Origin: Viscum album
Lineage: Eukaryota; Streptophyta; Magnoliopsida; Santalales; Viscaceae
NCBI GenBank assembly: GCA_963277665.1
Contig: CAUJRU010000136.1
Location: 806,001-870,000, forward strand
DNA: 64,000 nt
Reading direction: 5' to 3'
The notes beneath the pieces were generated by a model that had not been told where the DNA came from, did no database searches, and worked only from the letters and a program-made list of their open reading frames with translations. Shown here piece by piece: positions 1-12,952 of this stretch (position 1 is its first letter; each line of letters opens with the position of its first letter). A program made the position numbers and the translations under genes.

Positions 1-711
1 TAGGTAATTATGGATAACACATGATTTAATTGTTTTATATATGAATCTGAATTCATGTTCACCAAATTATATATGTTTCTTTTCTAAAGTACATATTTTT
101 ATTCAATGGATTGATCTAATTCCATTAACAAGAATGAATAAACCAATAACTATTTAGGATTTTTGAAAATCTTATAATATTATTATTTTCTATATCCATT
201 TTATTTTGATATACTATCATGCATAATGATTTATTATTTATGATTCTTCAATTTTATGAATTTTTTATTTTTCTAAAAAATACTTATTAAATTTCACATG
301 TCAAATGATAATTAATTAGTTAGGATTGACATTATTTAGTTATAACCATTCTCCCATTGCATTATAGTCACAAATGACAATTGATTTATGTCTTTTATAA
401 TTATGCTTACTAAGAATCTGAGAAAACTCTTTCTTATTAATCCATTCATTGTGTTATGATGATAGGATTTAAGTAGGGTATATTGAAGATATGTGATATG
501 TTATAATATATTTATGGTATATACCAAATATCATTCAGGAAAAAGTTTATTATTTATGTAGACTCTAATAATACTAAACCATTATGGTTTAGGAGAAAGT
601 AAAATTTAAAAAAAATTACATTAATTACTAATTATGTAGTATTATTATATAGAATTATTAGGTCATTATATTACCCTTATTGAGAATATATGTTTTTCAA
701 TGTCAAAGGAA
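1..711. other. A+T-rich repeat-derived DNA, no feature recognised
   Basis: No open frame of note, no RNA gene and no recognisable transposon domain is visible. Base composition matches the rest of the left part of the window, so I take it as old repeat DNA. A purine-only or pyrimidine-only tract marking an LTR border was not seen. Confidence 0.4.
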
Positions 712-2514
712 TGTTGGAACAAAATATGACTTGTCAACCATATATTCTAGTCCTGATATGAGAATAGTAATTTCCCGATATTATAATATGTGTAATCCAC
801 TAACCACTATGTCATGATGTACTTTCACGGAAATCTCTAGGTCTGTGCCACTATGGAAGGATCCAAATCATGGTTTTGGTAGTTACCCTCTTATTGTCTC
901 ACCCACCTGGACTCATAAGAATCTACCCACTGATCATTTATAAAAATTCCACCCAACAGGTCACTCACTGCATCTAAAAATTAGGTATGCACTTTACTAG
1001 GAATAGGTATGATTGGGTTTGGATAAGATATAACCACATCTTAGGTCCCCAAATGTTGTCTTATAATTATATAAGTACTCAATAATCATTTAATCATGTA
1101 AAGGACCATAAATATTGAATCCAAGAGGGAAAAAATATAATAAACATATTAAAATATGCATCCAATCAGATGAATCTATCAATCTCAAGGAAATTGATGG
1201 GTCTCTCTATTGAAGTCATGGAATCCATGTTCTTCAGGTAAAATAATACACTAACATAAGATATTCTATGGCCTAATAACTAAACTCAGTCCTTCCTTAT
1301 CATACAATTCCATAAATTTTCGTATACTCGATATCCACAATGGTTGATCAAAACTATCTCCAAAAATCTTGTGTACTCATACATAGACTATGTGTTCCCA
1401 AAAATATAATCAATAAAAATGATTAAAAAGGAATCTATATAAGTGTAAAATAACATATTAGTTACTCCACAAAACTATAGAATAGTTTGAAACCAACAAG
1501 ATAATAAAATATAATTTTAATGATCTTACCATAATGAAATCAATTTAGGATAAATTTTAGAGATTCCCACTATAGGTTTTTGGTACTACAAATATTAAAA
1601 AAATTGGAGAAAACTAAAAACCCCTAAATTATCTGAATAAATCTTCCATATGAGGGTGTTAATTTTAGTTCATAACCATTTTATTTATAATATTTTTATA
1701 GTCCCCCATGATCATAATTAAATTTCTGTCATTATTGTAAAAAATCATAATTCCCCCATCGGTATATCCATGGATTGATAAACCCCCTTTTCACTAAGTT
1801 CTCTAACAATAATTAGAACTCTAAAAGAGATATCTATGAAATCCAATAATAAAGAATATAAAAGGTTCGATTATTATAAAGATGTAATTCAAAAACATGA
1901 ATCAAGGTTTTAGTGGAAATCTTAAAAATTCCATAGGTATAAAATCTTATTACATGACAAAAATAGGTGGGAATATAGGATAGGATGTGTCCCATTCATC
2001 TATAATAAGGAAAAAATTTCATTGATCCCACCAAGTAAATAATATAAAGGTTATAATGAAATACATTCATTTTCCACAAAAAAGTATATTTGAATCTATC
2101 ACCTATATAAGTAGTGGAAAATGTTCATCATAAATTTTATTTAATTTAAACCCAAAAAAAGAATCTGGTATATACCTAGAGTTTCATTAAAACGACACAT
2201 TATCTAACACAAAATTGTTCCAATTAAATCCAAAACATCTAATTAAAATTTCACAATCTTCATGCTTGAGGGTATGTTATGAAATAATGTATTATGGAGG
2301 GTCTAAGGAAAAAATTTCATTAATGTATATTGTATCCAAGTATGATCCTATAATAAACATGACGGAAATGAATGAATGGAATTATCTAATGGGAAAATGA
2401 GTAGAATAATGTGTAAAAAATTGTAAAATTATAATTTTACTGAATAATAGTTCATCTACCTGAAAAATTATTTTTTGATGAAAAATCTGTAACTGGTCAT
2501 TATAGCGTCCCAAC
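712..2514 (-). mobile_element. Possible Ty1/copia LTR (minus strand)
   Basis: The stretch begins TGTTGGAAC and ends GCGTCCCAACA, giving the TGTTGG...CCAACA inverted ends typical of copia LTRs. Just outside the right end, read on the minus strand, lies a purine tract (GTCAGGAGGGAG) directly before TGTTGGGACGC, which is how a copia 3' LTR normally begins. About 1.8 kb would be a plausible LTR length. No second copy was found in the window, so the LTR cannot be proved by pairing; the left end could be a chance match. Confidence 0.3.
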
Positions 2515-2527
2515 ACTCCCTCCTGAC
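2515..2527 (-). other. Possible polypurine tract of a copia-like element
   Basis: Read on the minus strand this is a purine-rich run (AGGAGGGAG) abutting the TGTTGGGACGC terminus. Its position is that of the plus-strand primer of an LTR retrotransposon. The call stands or falls with the neighbouring LTR candidate. Confidence 0.3.
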
Positions 2528-5500
2528 TTCTGTGATTCATACACCACTATTGACATTGAATTGTATCTTGATGCACACCAACCTAGCCAGAATGGATTTT
2601 GTATTCCCAAATTCCATCCCACATGGGTTTATTAGTTATACATCTATATAATTTATCTGATATGGTACCCCTTCCAATGTGCATCTACTACCAAACTGGT
2701 AAAAATTTATACAAGTGACTAATTTTCATGTACTAATAAAACTCAATTGGATTCCAAGTTCATTGGTGTTTCATCTATCCTATGACACAACACCGATAAC
2801 ACTGGATATCATTTCCCCCTTATGGATAAATGCAAGAACCCCCAGCTATGATGGGACTAGATTCTATAACCCATGAGTGAGTCAATAATAGGAATTTCCT
2901 ATTATCATAGAAGCCACTACCATATTAACACAGAAAAGAAAAACATCCCAGTGCCACAAACTTCATTAATATTCATATCATAGATAATATTCTTTTCCAC
3001 AATTTTTCAAAAAGATTTTATAAAAAATACATTTAATTATAATTTTATCATTGATCTATTAAAATTTTTCCTGATATGATAGTTACATTACCATGTTGAC
3101 ATGTAAAGGGTTCAAAATCACAAATTCAATATATTTTTAATAATAATTTGAGAAATTATTTAATATATTAGTATTTTCACTAGTATTGATCATATAATGG
3201 AGAAAGCGTATAATTTTATATAAAATGACACATTGAAAAATCGACTTGGGTTTTTCCTTCAGAAAAAAATTAAGTTTCTCTTATTAATACCTGAAATTAA
3301 TGTCCCATGAACAATGATATCAATCTTATGATCATTAACTGGAATGTATTTTAATTTAATTAATAATATTGGGGAATTATCATTATGGTAATGATGTGAT
3401 AAGAATTAAACATAAAAAAGTTTTATTTCTATATTTCCTCAACAATAGATTAACCTGAGACATTGTTAATGGATATAACTACTCAAGAAAAATTACATTA
3501 CAATACAGTACCACCATGGGAGGGATAACAAGGTGGGATATTCGTTAAAAAGTATGGATTAAGGTCTCTAATATATGATTTGAATGTATATAGATTGAAT
3601 ATTTTATTATTTATTAAAAATAATGATTTAAATTATAATGGAATTGGGAATATAATTCAATTTCAATATTATTTCCCAACCGTATTTAGTAGAAATGATT
3701 AGTATTCCTCAATAAATAAACATGATTTAACTAATGAAAACAAAATACATTGAAAAGTGATTTTTCATGTATTCATTTATAATGATAGAAAGTGGATAAT
3801 TGTAAAATTACTCTTTGTACAATTTGTACCTCAGTATGAGTGATAATTATTGGATGAAGAAGATATCTTTAATACTTTTACACACTATATTAGCAAAAAT
3901 ATATAGATAGATCTGGGGAAGTATAAGATATCTTTATAAAAGCATCACTATGGAAAGTCGATATGTAGTTTTTTGATAAGGGAATATTATCCCCAAGATA
4001 TATTGGGACTTTTATGATATTGGAGAGAGTTGAGTTACTTTTTATCATATTGGTTTTACACAAAACCACATTGAAAATTATTATTTCCTCCATATTATAT
4101 TATTCTTGAATTACATACCATTCAATACACATGTACAACCCATATATGAATTATATCTCGAATCTAAGCTGTACTACCAAGAAGAGAATGAATGAAATCA
4201 TGTCACTATAGATTAGATGTTAGGTAATTATCCAAATCAAATTATAAAAAATTGGGGTATCAAAATTTGGAGGGAAAATTAATAGAGGATAAAGAATATA
4301 TAAGAATAAATTCCCAATTTTTGTTAATTATGTACACCCTAAATTTGATGCATGAATATTATTTATGTTGTGGGGAATGTGTGACTTAATATTTTTCTCT
4401 AAGGTAATGTAATAATTATGTACACAATAGGCCAATGAAATGTAGTAAAGATGTTTTATTAATATATTTATTAATTTTAAAAATAATATATTAATAATTT
4501 AAGAAAAAATTGAGTAAAATTTTTTTATAGAAGAATAGATTTCAAATTTAAGGTGCGACCAGTACCCTTTAAAAATTAACAATTTTTTTATAAACTGAAT
4601 TTCACACATAAATATAATTATATATAATAATTAATGTTTTCTAAAATATTAAAATTTTTAAGAAAAAACTATGATATAATACTAAAATATTAATTTATGA
4701 ATCCATTTACTCAACAAATAGTGTTTTTAAGGTATAAAATAATTATGTTTTAAATATTATGTTTAATTGATCCACTTATATTTTACATTTTTTAATATAA
4801 ATTATATTTTAGCATAATGAAAACTATTTTTTCATTTAATTTGATGGAGGAGTTATATTATTCTATTTAATTTTAAATTGATATAAATATCAGATAACAC
4901 TAATTGCATTAATATGCAGACAACTAATTCATTTCTAATCAATAATATTCCAAGGTTGTTGGTCTAATTTATAACAAAATCATCATTTTGTGACAATAAT
5001 TCAAATCTATAAAAGTATATATATCCCCATTATCTAATTATAATCAAATAAAAAATCACTAAACAAAAATTCAAACTCATTTTGGATGTCAAGATTTTCT
5101 CTATGGGTTTTTATGGTTTTAATGTCTTCCTATAAACATATATAAACCTGTTTTGAAATGTGAGGTTTCCGAACCCCTTACCTAAAATTATGTTTTAGTC
5201 TTTAAAATTTTTTAGTCATAAAATAGAACTATTAATATGATTCATTATTCTTAATTAATTTTTATATTTTCAACAAGATATAACCATTCTATATCATTAT
5301 ACCACATTCAAATGTAGTTATAATTATTAAACAATTTTATGTCATAAAATATCATTATGTTATTATAAATTTATTTTTTGATCTTCTAGAAATTAAGTCC
5401 CAATAAGGATACACATAATTTATTATAGAATTTTGTTTAACCATTAAAAGGTGTAATATTCCTAAAAATGGGATTCTTTATATTAACTCAATATTCACGT

Positions 5501-7114
5501 GGGGTTGAGGTGATGGACATTACTTCCCACAAAAGTTGACACTCTAAGGGGGTATTAATTGATTTATGATCACTTAATAAACCACAATGAAGGATTATTT
5601 CCAATTAATAACTTTATTCCATGATTTATCCCCTCATTAATGAATTGTTTTCATTCCACTGATTAATCCACTAAGAATAAAAATAATTCCATAAAAAATA
5701 TGCATGTTGGAGATATATTTACTTGCCCACAAAAAATATAAAGAAGATTAATGTCCTTCCTAATACACCACCCACACTAAATTTCTATAAATATAAGTAT
5801 TTTTTACAAAATCGAATCCATTTAAAAATACCTTGGTTGAATGGGTAAAATGGACATTAGTATCCTACAAATCCAATTTATAAAGGAGTGGATTATGCTG
5901 TTAATATCATTGATGATAATACAGAACATATAGTAGTAAGCATTACATCCATTATTCACTCAAATACATCCACAAATTATTTGATTCTATATTTACACAC
6001 CCATTAATAAATTATGGTTTAAAAAAATTATTTAATAGCCTATGGTATTATATAATGATTAATTGATGAAAACTCCCCATATTGTGATAATTTCATCAAA
6101 TTTATAAAACTATTCCCCAGTAAATTTCTGTGGGAATTTTCAACATATAATTATTACTATAATCTTAGAGTTTATATTTGACGGTTTTTTTAGAATGGAA
6201 TATATATGCATACCTAAATAATATTACAATTTATAATCATGAAAAATGATATTTCTTATCTAAAATGAATGTATAGTGGTATCTTAGTGAAATGATAAAT
6301 CTGAACTCCCCATGTAAATAAAATAACAGTTATGGTTTTTGATACAAAATAAAGAGGGACATTAAGTCCCAATAGAGAGGAATATAATTAATATGAAGGA
6401 TATATTTATTTATAATGGATATGATGATTCTTTTGGGATGATTTTTCAGTCATTTTTCATACCATGAAGTTAAAAATTAAATTTAACTCATACCTAGTTT
6501 TGTACCCATATAAAATAATCTTTATTGAATATTCCTTGTTCTATTACAATAATAAATGAAGAACTCATAATTGATGATGGATAAATGTTTGATATTCCAA
6601 ATTTCTACTCCACTGGGAGAATTAGTCCTCTATGTTATGAAATTGTATGGTAAAATTCATCTTTTTATTTATTATTATAACAATAAAAGAAAAAAATAAA
6701 TATTTATTACATACATCCAATAGAGTTTTTGTTTAAACAAATTGTGGGGTCAATAAAACTCAATGATTTTCATTGCATAGAAACATTATAAATTCTATGT
6801 GAAAATTGATTATATATAATTGATAATATTGTGAATATTAAATTGAATCTATGAATTCATAGTCATCACTATTGATTTTAGAATACCCATTTTAACTTCT
6901 TCAATCTGATAAATCTTTTTATTCATGATTTACACTATAAATTTTTAGTTTTCATTATATATGATATTCTAAAGTTTAACAAGAGTAAGGAATTACATTG
7001 ATTATAGTTCTGAATTGTCTTTATGAAATAACGATAGGAGAAAATATAATCCAAATTTAGAAAGTGTTAATTGTGACATATAAATGTATCATTCTAGGGT
7101 TATATAATCACAAT
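2528..7114. other. Old A+T-rich repeat DNA, possible copia remnant at its left end
   Basis: No gene is recognisable. On the minus strand at about 2689-2742 a broken frame reads LVHEN, stop, SLV, stop, IFTS. This loosely resembles the end of copia RNase H, where the family motif is QLADIFTKPL, and fits the tract and LTR candidate to its left. The match is short and has two stops, so it is suggestive only. The 61-, 67- and similar-codon open frames in this stretch show no known domain. I saw no copia reverse transcriptase or integrase motif further right. Confidence 0.25.
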
Positions 7115-7131
7115 TATATATATATATATAT
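7115..7131. repeat. (TA)n microsatellite
   Basis: An uninterrupted alternating TA run of 17 bases. It is probably a simple slippage product in A+T-rich DNA. Confidence 0.9.
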
Positions 7132-7207
7132 CAATTCTTATAAAATGTTATTTATGATATTCCTATACTAACCAATGTACTATAAATTCATCGTTTTCTC
7201 ATATTAG

Positions 7208-7650
7208 ATGAATACTATTGTTTATGTGTGGAACATTTATTAGTACTATCAAAACTAATAATATGATATACTCAAAATAGAGTTATGTTATCAAGGATAT
7301 GTGAATGTTATGATAGTTTTCAAGATCATAATAGATGGTTGGATATTGAACATAAACTTAGACAACCATATTTGGGAGAAGGCGTTGTGATGTTAAAAAG
7401 GAATAAATAATATTATGGTGGTTCATGCTTATAAAAATGAAATGGATGTCTCCAATTCATCATTTCAGTTAGTGGACAACTAAAAAATCACTTGATTACT
7501 GATTTTAAGAATGATATTTTAATATTTTCATTAATGAAATGGAGTTTTGATCACATTATAAAAATGATAAAATATATTTTAATCATATTTTATTACTTTA
7601 AAGATTCAAATAGAAATAATTTAATGTGTTTTAAAGGGATGGATAGTGTT
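7208..7650 (+). pseudogene. Ty3/gypsy reverse transcriptase remnant (element H)
   Basis: A frameshifted and stop-ridden relic of a Ty3/gypsy reverse transcriptase. In order, I can follow a segment with D, CVE and SKLII matching the family's DGxWRMCVD...NKITI block, then FKI...G and W...A matching the SKIDLKSGYHQI and EWKTAF blocks, then SN-SSF matching SNAPSTF. Last comes NDILIFS at about 7510-7530, the catalytic YxDDILIFS box with its first Asp changed to Asn. The downstream DHIIKMI resembles the EHLxHLxxVL helix. The style fits the plant Tat/Athila or Reina-like lineages, but decay prevents assignment. RNase H, expected next, is not recognisable, and the distance to integrase is too short, so part has probably been deleted. 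Confidence 0.55.
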
Positions 7651-8119
7651 TATAAAGTAATACAACTAAAAAATACATTTCCACCTTCAGATGATGAACA
7701 AGGTGATTGATTCTTTCAGTATGAAGTTCAATTTTATATTATCATTGATAAATATAAAAAGAGTCACATAAATAATATATTTTTTGAAGTTATACCCAGA
7801 AATAATATTGTATTTGTGTAAATCTTAATTATCATTGCATATATTTCAAAAATCCTTCCATGGGAAGATCGCAGATCTTCATATGGATTAAATAAAGAAA
7901 TAATAGAAGGTCAGATAAAATTTGGATGACAACCATGAAAATGTTTGCTATAAATTTATTTGGAAATGAATATGTTTCCCATAATTATTGGAACTATTAG
8001 ATGAGTTATTTCATAATTTATATAGATTATTATTATTAGTCTACACTAAAATAATTAAGATTTATATATATAAAGGATCATATCTTCTGGGATAGAATTG
8101 ACCATTCACACCATAAAAC

Positions 8120-8620
8120 TGTGTTTTATACTATGTTATGGATAGATGTAAAAATAAAAAGGGGAAAATTAAACCATTTCACATACCTATTTTTAAACGC
8201 GATAACTTATCAATGGGGTTCATTGAAAAATATTTCAATACCTCGAATGGATATAATATAATTTGGGTTGTGGTTGAGTGAAAGAAGATGTTTGAATGTA
8301 TCATTATTCATTAATAAGATTTTATACTCAATCAAATAAACGTTATAGACATAATATATGTATTTTTGGATGCATGATGTAGAACATTTGATTTTATTTT
8401 ATCTAAATAGAAGGATCCTCAAAATAAAATTGACATTTTAATAACAAAAACTATAAAGGAAACTGAGATTCATTATATCCTATAGCACTTATAAAGTTGT
8501 TCAATATAAAACAAATATTCAATATTTTGAATATGTAATGAGACCATTTTCAATTGATTTCCATTGTGGTTGGGATCCAAATGTTATACTGGTAAATTAA
8601 TTATTAAATTTTGGTTTCTA
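8120..8620 (+). pseudogene. Ty3/gypsy integrase remnant (element H)
   Basis: This decayed integrase lies downstream of, and on the same strand as, the reverse-transcriptase remnant. One frame open for about 45 codons to a stop at 8279-8281 reads from a Cys of the zinc-binding CxxC region (DRCKNKKGK) through PFHIPIF and LSMGFIEK to SNGYNIIWVVVE. These correspond to the family blocks PLPIP, xSMDFIxGLP and GYDxIWVVVDR, with the first catalytic Asp changed to Gly. After a frameshift, KDP at about 8410 may be the SDRDP box and WDPNVILV near 8570 the WDEHLPLAEFAYN box. Neither catalytic triad nor frame survives. The LTRs of this element were not located. Confidence 0.6.
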
Positions 8621-8640
8621 TTTATGTATTTAAATATCAT

Positions 8641-10919
8641 ATTTTGAGACTTTTTATGAGAAAATATGTAGACTGGTAATATATATGGTCCAATCCATAG
8701 ATCATAATATATTAAGAAAAAATATTTCAAAAAATATAATTGAGATGATTAAAACTATTCAGTGGAATATAAAAGACTTGTAAAGTTAATTTATTATTAA
8801 TGTAAAAAATCATCAAAGATATTTAGATTTTTTAGTCGGAGAATAGAATTTTTTAATATCACCAAGGATGAGTTTTATTAGGTATTTATTAAATGGGAAA
8901 AATATGTAGACAAATCATCCCATTTTTTGATATATGATGACATAAAAACTATAGAAAATCAATATTCACTTCCAAATAAACCTCTCATAATTTATTCATG
9001 TGTTACATGTATCTCATTTAATGACTTATTTAACAAATCTAACTTATTTATTCAAATCAATTATTTTACAATAGAACAATTATATCTCTTTTAATGAATG
9101 ATTGGTAGAGGTCTGTGACTATAGAGATGAATTAAAATTAAAAAAATAATCTAACCTGGTTAGTATAATATAGATAAATCATAAAATTATTATGAAGATA
9201 GTGGAGACTAAATATATAATGAAAAAAAATTAACCTCATAAATTTTAATCAATAAAAATAAATATTGAACATGTGATTTTTAATGGTTGGTAGACAGTAA
9301 TACAATCCTTTTTTGAATAAATCTATATAATAGTTTATCTAATATATAACATCAAATGAAAACAAAATATTTTCATATATTTTTATAATTAAATATTTTA
9401 AAAAATATAAAAATTAATGATTTATTTTATTTAAATATTAACATCACTATAAAAACTATATGATGTTTAAAACCATTTGAAAATTTTAAAAAATATGAAT
9501 ATAAAATATCCATTTAAGTTATTTCCTTTAAGTATTATACTATGAAATAAGGTAAACTAGTAATAATATGGTAAAAATTTAAAAGAAATTATTGTGTGGG
9601 ATTAATGAAATTTAGTGAAATATGCAAATATTTAAATCAGAAGGAAAATCTATAATATGATCATTATATGATCTATGAACTATAATTCAAAATTATAAAT
9701 AAAAATATAATATATGTATATAGAAAATATGATAATGAGTATATAAAAAATTATATAATAAAATAATATACCTAATTGAATTATAAACTTCTATAATAAT
9801 CTATTATAATAAATTAAATAAATTAAGAATGGAATATGTAAAATGTGAACATTGATTTCACTAAGAAATAGTTTCTATCCAACAATATATGTAAAGTATT
9901 TTGGTTTTTATAATGTTAAATATATTATTTTTTATTAGAAAAAAATAGTTAAAATGTATTTATTTTATATTTTCATTAAAAAAAATACTGTATAGGGAAA
10001 ATTTTTCAAAAGAAAAAAATTTACTAGGTGGATAGTGAATGAAATTGACATACAGTAGAAAAATTAAAATACTACATATCATTATGTATTGTATGAAAAT
10101 TATAAAAATTAAAAAATATAATGATAATGGATGAAATATGGATGCACAATGGGTTCACTTTCTTATTTTACACTTTATATGAAAAACTGTGTGTCTAATC
10201 AATTATGTAATAAGAAAATTTCAAAAAATCAACTCAACATGAAAAGTAAAATTTCCCCACCTCTACCATTCCAAAATAAATTCAAATAATTTTTATATTA
10301 TTCAATATTTGGATAGTTTTATTCACCTAAATACTACTAACATATTGATTGTATTTTAATCTAATTAATGCTTCATATATCATTGATATTGATCGGAATA
10401 ATTATGAGAAAGAGAAAATTAAATAATGTAATCATCAAAATTGTTATATCAAATTAAATTACATTGTAATATATAATATTTCTAATTATCATTACCCTGT
10501 ATTATGATTTGGTATTAATATAATTAGGAATATATAGAAATTTTATTTTTAAAATAAAACTCTATACTATTATCCATTATATAGTATAACATATTCTTGT
10601 TCGGATCACTTAAACCACCAAAAAAAGGATTCTATAATATATTCATACCGTTCATCTTGTTTGTTTATAAAAAATGAATGTATAATAATATATGATATCG
10701 AATGTTATTTTATGTTATGATAATGTTTCCATATTGGAGATGTAATAATAAATTGTTATCAACTAGTAAATCAGGTTATCATTAATAGTATATGAAATGT
10801 GCATTTTGTAAATATAAAGCCTATTGTATGGATTAGTCCTTAATTTATAGTGGAATTTGAATGTTCAAATAGTAGATTCAATTTATTTTGAACATGGATA
10901 TATAATTTAATTAAAATTT
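8641..10919. other. A+T-rich repeat-derived DNA, nothing recognised
   Basis: It presumably includes the 3' end of element H and older repeats. I saw no integrase tail, no polypurine-tract/LTR junction and no tandem array. Composition is extreme, with long A and T runs (for example around 9360-9500 and 9660-9800), typical of long-decayed methylated repeat DNA. Confidence 0.35.
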
Positions 10920-11260
10920 TTGGACCCCAACTGAATTTATTTCAGAGGGTATTTGGGTGTAATCAATAATAGTGAGGTTCTTGCATTCATCAAGAATTGA
11001 TGGGGGTGGTCATGATAAAATAGTGAAAATTGAAATAGCCACAAACTAGCAAGGGGTTCTTATATATCACTCCCATGTATAGGGATCAAACTATTATTCT
11101 AGTGGGATTAATATAGGGGAAACTTTCCTCCCCTGCCATTATTTTATGGAGATTCCAGTCCCCTCTCCCTTTAATTTCTCTCAATGGCATGGGGACCCTC
11201 CCCTCTTCCACTCCTACTAATGTCCCTTTATGAGAGGTGTTTTAAACATGGTTTAATGAA
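10920..11260 (+). other. Pyrimidine-rich segment after a TATA-like sequence, origin unknown
   Basis: This is the only part of the left 15 kb with clearly higher C content. A TATA-like CTTATATATC near 11060 is followed by runs such as CTTTCCTCCCCTGCC and GTCCCCTCTCCCTTT and then an ATGGC context near 11185. The order TATA box, pyrimidine-rich leader and ATG would fit an LTR promoter or a gene 5' end, but the frame after the ATG is short and matches nothing I know. It may be part of the lost LTR of element H. Confidence 0.25.
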
Positions 11261-12678
11261 AATCCATGATATGTATTTGAATATTATGTACCCTTTTTTA
11301 TTCTCCAACTTTTTTTAAAATAATTTAGTTCTCATGAATTTTGGTTTGGTTTTTATTTTTCTGTGACATTGTGGTATTTCACATTTGGAAAGGGGTATTT
11401 ATTTAGTACAGTTTAATGGAATTCCATGATGGGTTTAAGGATTTTTTCCCTGAATTGTTGAATTTATTCCAAAAAGATTAATTTAATATGATTTTCATTC
11501 AAATTTAAATGAATTTGTTAAAATTTTATGTTATTGGTTAGGGATTTTTCTAGGTTTTATGTCACGAGTTTATTAGTTACCATGCATGGTTATTTATCAT
11601 GGATCTTTTTTTTGAGTCTTTATGTTGAGTTATAAGTTTTATTATTAGTTTCAATAAAATTGATTATATACATATAATTAAATTAATAATTTTTTGAGAA
11701 TCCTGGAGTGAGTTAAGATCGCAGTTTGTTACGTGATATAGGACCCAGTATGGGCAGATGTTGATGATCCTTAAGAGGAGAACATAAGTCTTAAAATATA
11801 ATTAATTGGGTTTCAGGTAAATTCTATTCATATATATCTCTTCATCTTTTACACATTTTTTTTGATACATGGGACATTTGGCCAAACCAAAAATGATGTT
11901 AGACTATTAATGTTAAATTTTCGAATTTTAAATTAAATTTTTAACTAAGTTGATATTCCCTGTGTAGAATAATGTTACAAGGACATGTTGGGCCTTTTTT
12001 ATATGTCCTATAACTCATCTATTGGGGGTTGATGCCTAGATATTTAATCACTCTGGGATTTTAAAATCTCTTTTAGTGGGGTAAAATAAAATAATTGTTA
12101 TTTAATTTAGATAGAGGCCCCAGTGTAGGATTAATGAGATGAAAGCTTCCAAAATAAATATCACATCATTTTAGATGAATATCTGATATAATTGAAATTT
12201 ATAAACTCTATGACTATAATGGTATAATGTTACTAGTGACTATGAACACTATTTTATTATTTAATGAATAATCTTAAACATCTCCCATAATTATCTTCAT
12301 CTTTTGTAATATTCAAATACATACCCCATGTAAAATCATCCTTCATAATTTGGGGATATGAAGTATAAAAAAGTGTGATCTTAGATTCTTTATTAGAGTA
12401 AACATGTAAGGTATCATTATATGACCATATAAAGGAATAAGATATTAATAAGTGTAATAAATGAGGAACATATCAAAAATGTTTCATAAAAATTTATTAA
12501 TATATCATTACCATGATTCATGGTATAAATCATTATCAATCTAGAAGACGTGGTTGATAATAGTTTATAATAATCCAAATTCAAGAACTATAAGAACATG
12601 TATTGAAAGTGAATTACAAACATAGGCAAAAAAACCATTTTATTTTTCATGGTTAATAATAAATACCATGTAATATAG
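11261..12678. other. Repeat-derived DNA, nothing recognised
   Basis: No domain, LTR junction or RNA gene was recognised on either strand. The composition is a little less A+T-rich at the left end and then returns to the local background. Confidence 0.35.
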
Positions 12679-12795
12679 TGGATCATGCCTCATCACCTGG
12701 TAGATATTTTGGATCAAGCCTATCAGCCAATTTCTTAATGTGGATTAAGCCCATCAATTAGTTTCCCAATGAGAATAAATCCCATAATCATGTAT
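12679..12795. repeat. Degenerate 31-bp tandem repeat, about 4 units
   Basis: Units start at 12679, 12710 and 12741 with TGGATCATGCC, TGGATCAAGCC and TGGATTAAGCC, a regular 31-base spacing. A weaker fourth unit (GAATAAATCCCAT) begins near 12772. Such minisatellites are common inside LTRs and untranslated regions of plant retrotransposons. This one may lie in the LTR of element G or in an older element. Confidence 0.65.
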
Positions 12796-12879
12796 AACAT
12801 TATTATTTAAAAAATAATAATGAGTTACCCAATGATCTAAAAAGAGATATAGGTCCCATGATTATTTAGATATAATATT

Positions 12880-12952
12880 ACAACCATCCATAGTTATTAT
12901 GTTTCCACCATTCATGGTTATAATGTTACCAGCATCCATGGATGTAATGTAA
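12880..12952. repeat. Degenerate 24-25-bp tandem repeat, 3 units
   Basis: Three adjoining units at 12880, 12905 and 12929 share the pattern CCAnCATnCATGGnTnTAATGT (for instance CCACCATTCATGGTTATAAT and CCAGCATCCATGGATGTAAT). It is close to the 31-bp array just upstream, but the unit is different. Confidence 0.65.

Noticed and set aside
3890..4093. 67-codon minus-strand open frame in old repeat DNA
   Set aside because: It has no recognisable domain, no supporting neighbours and a composition expected from chance.
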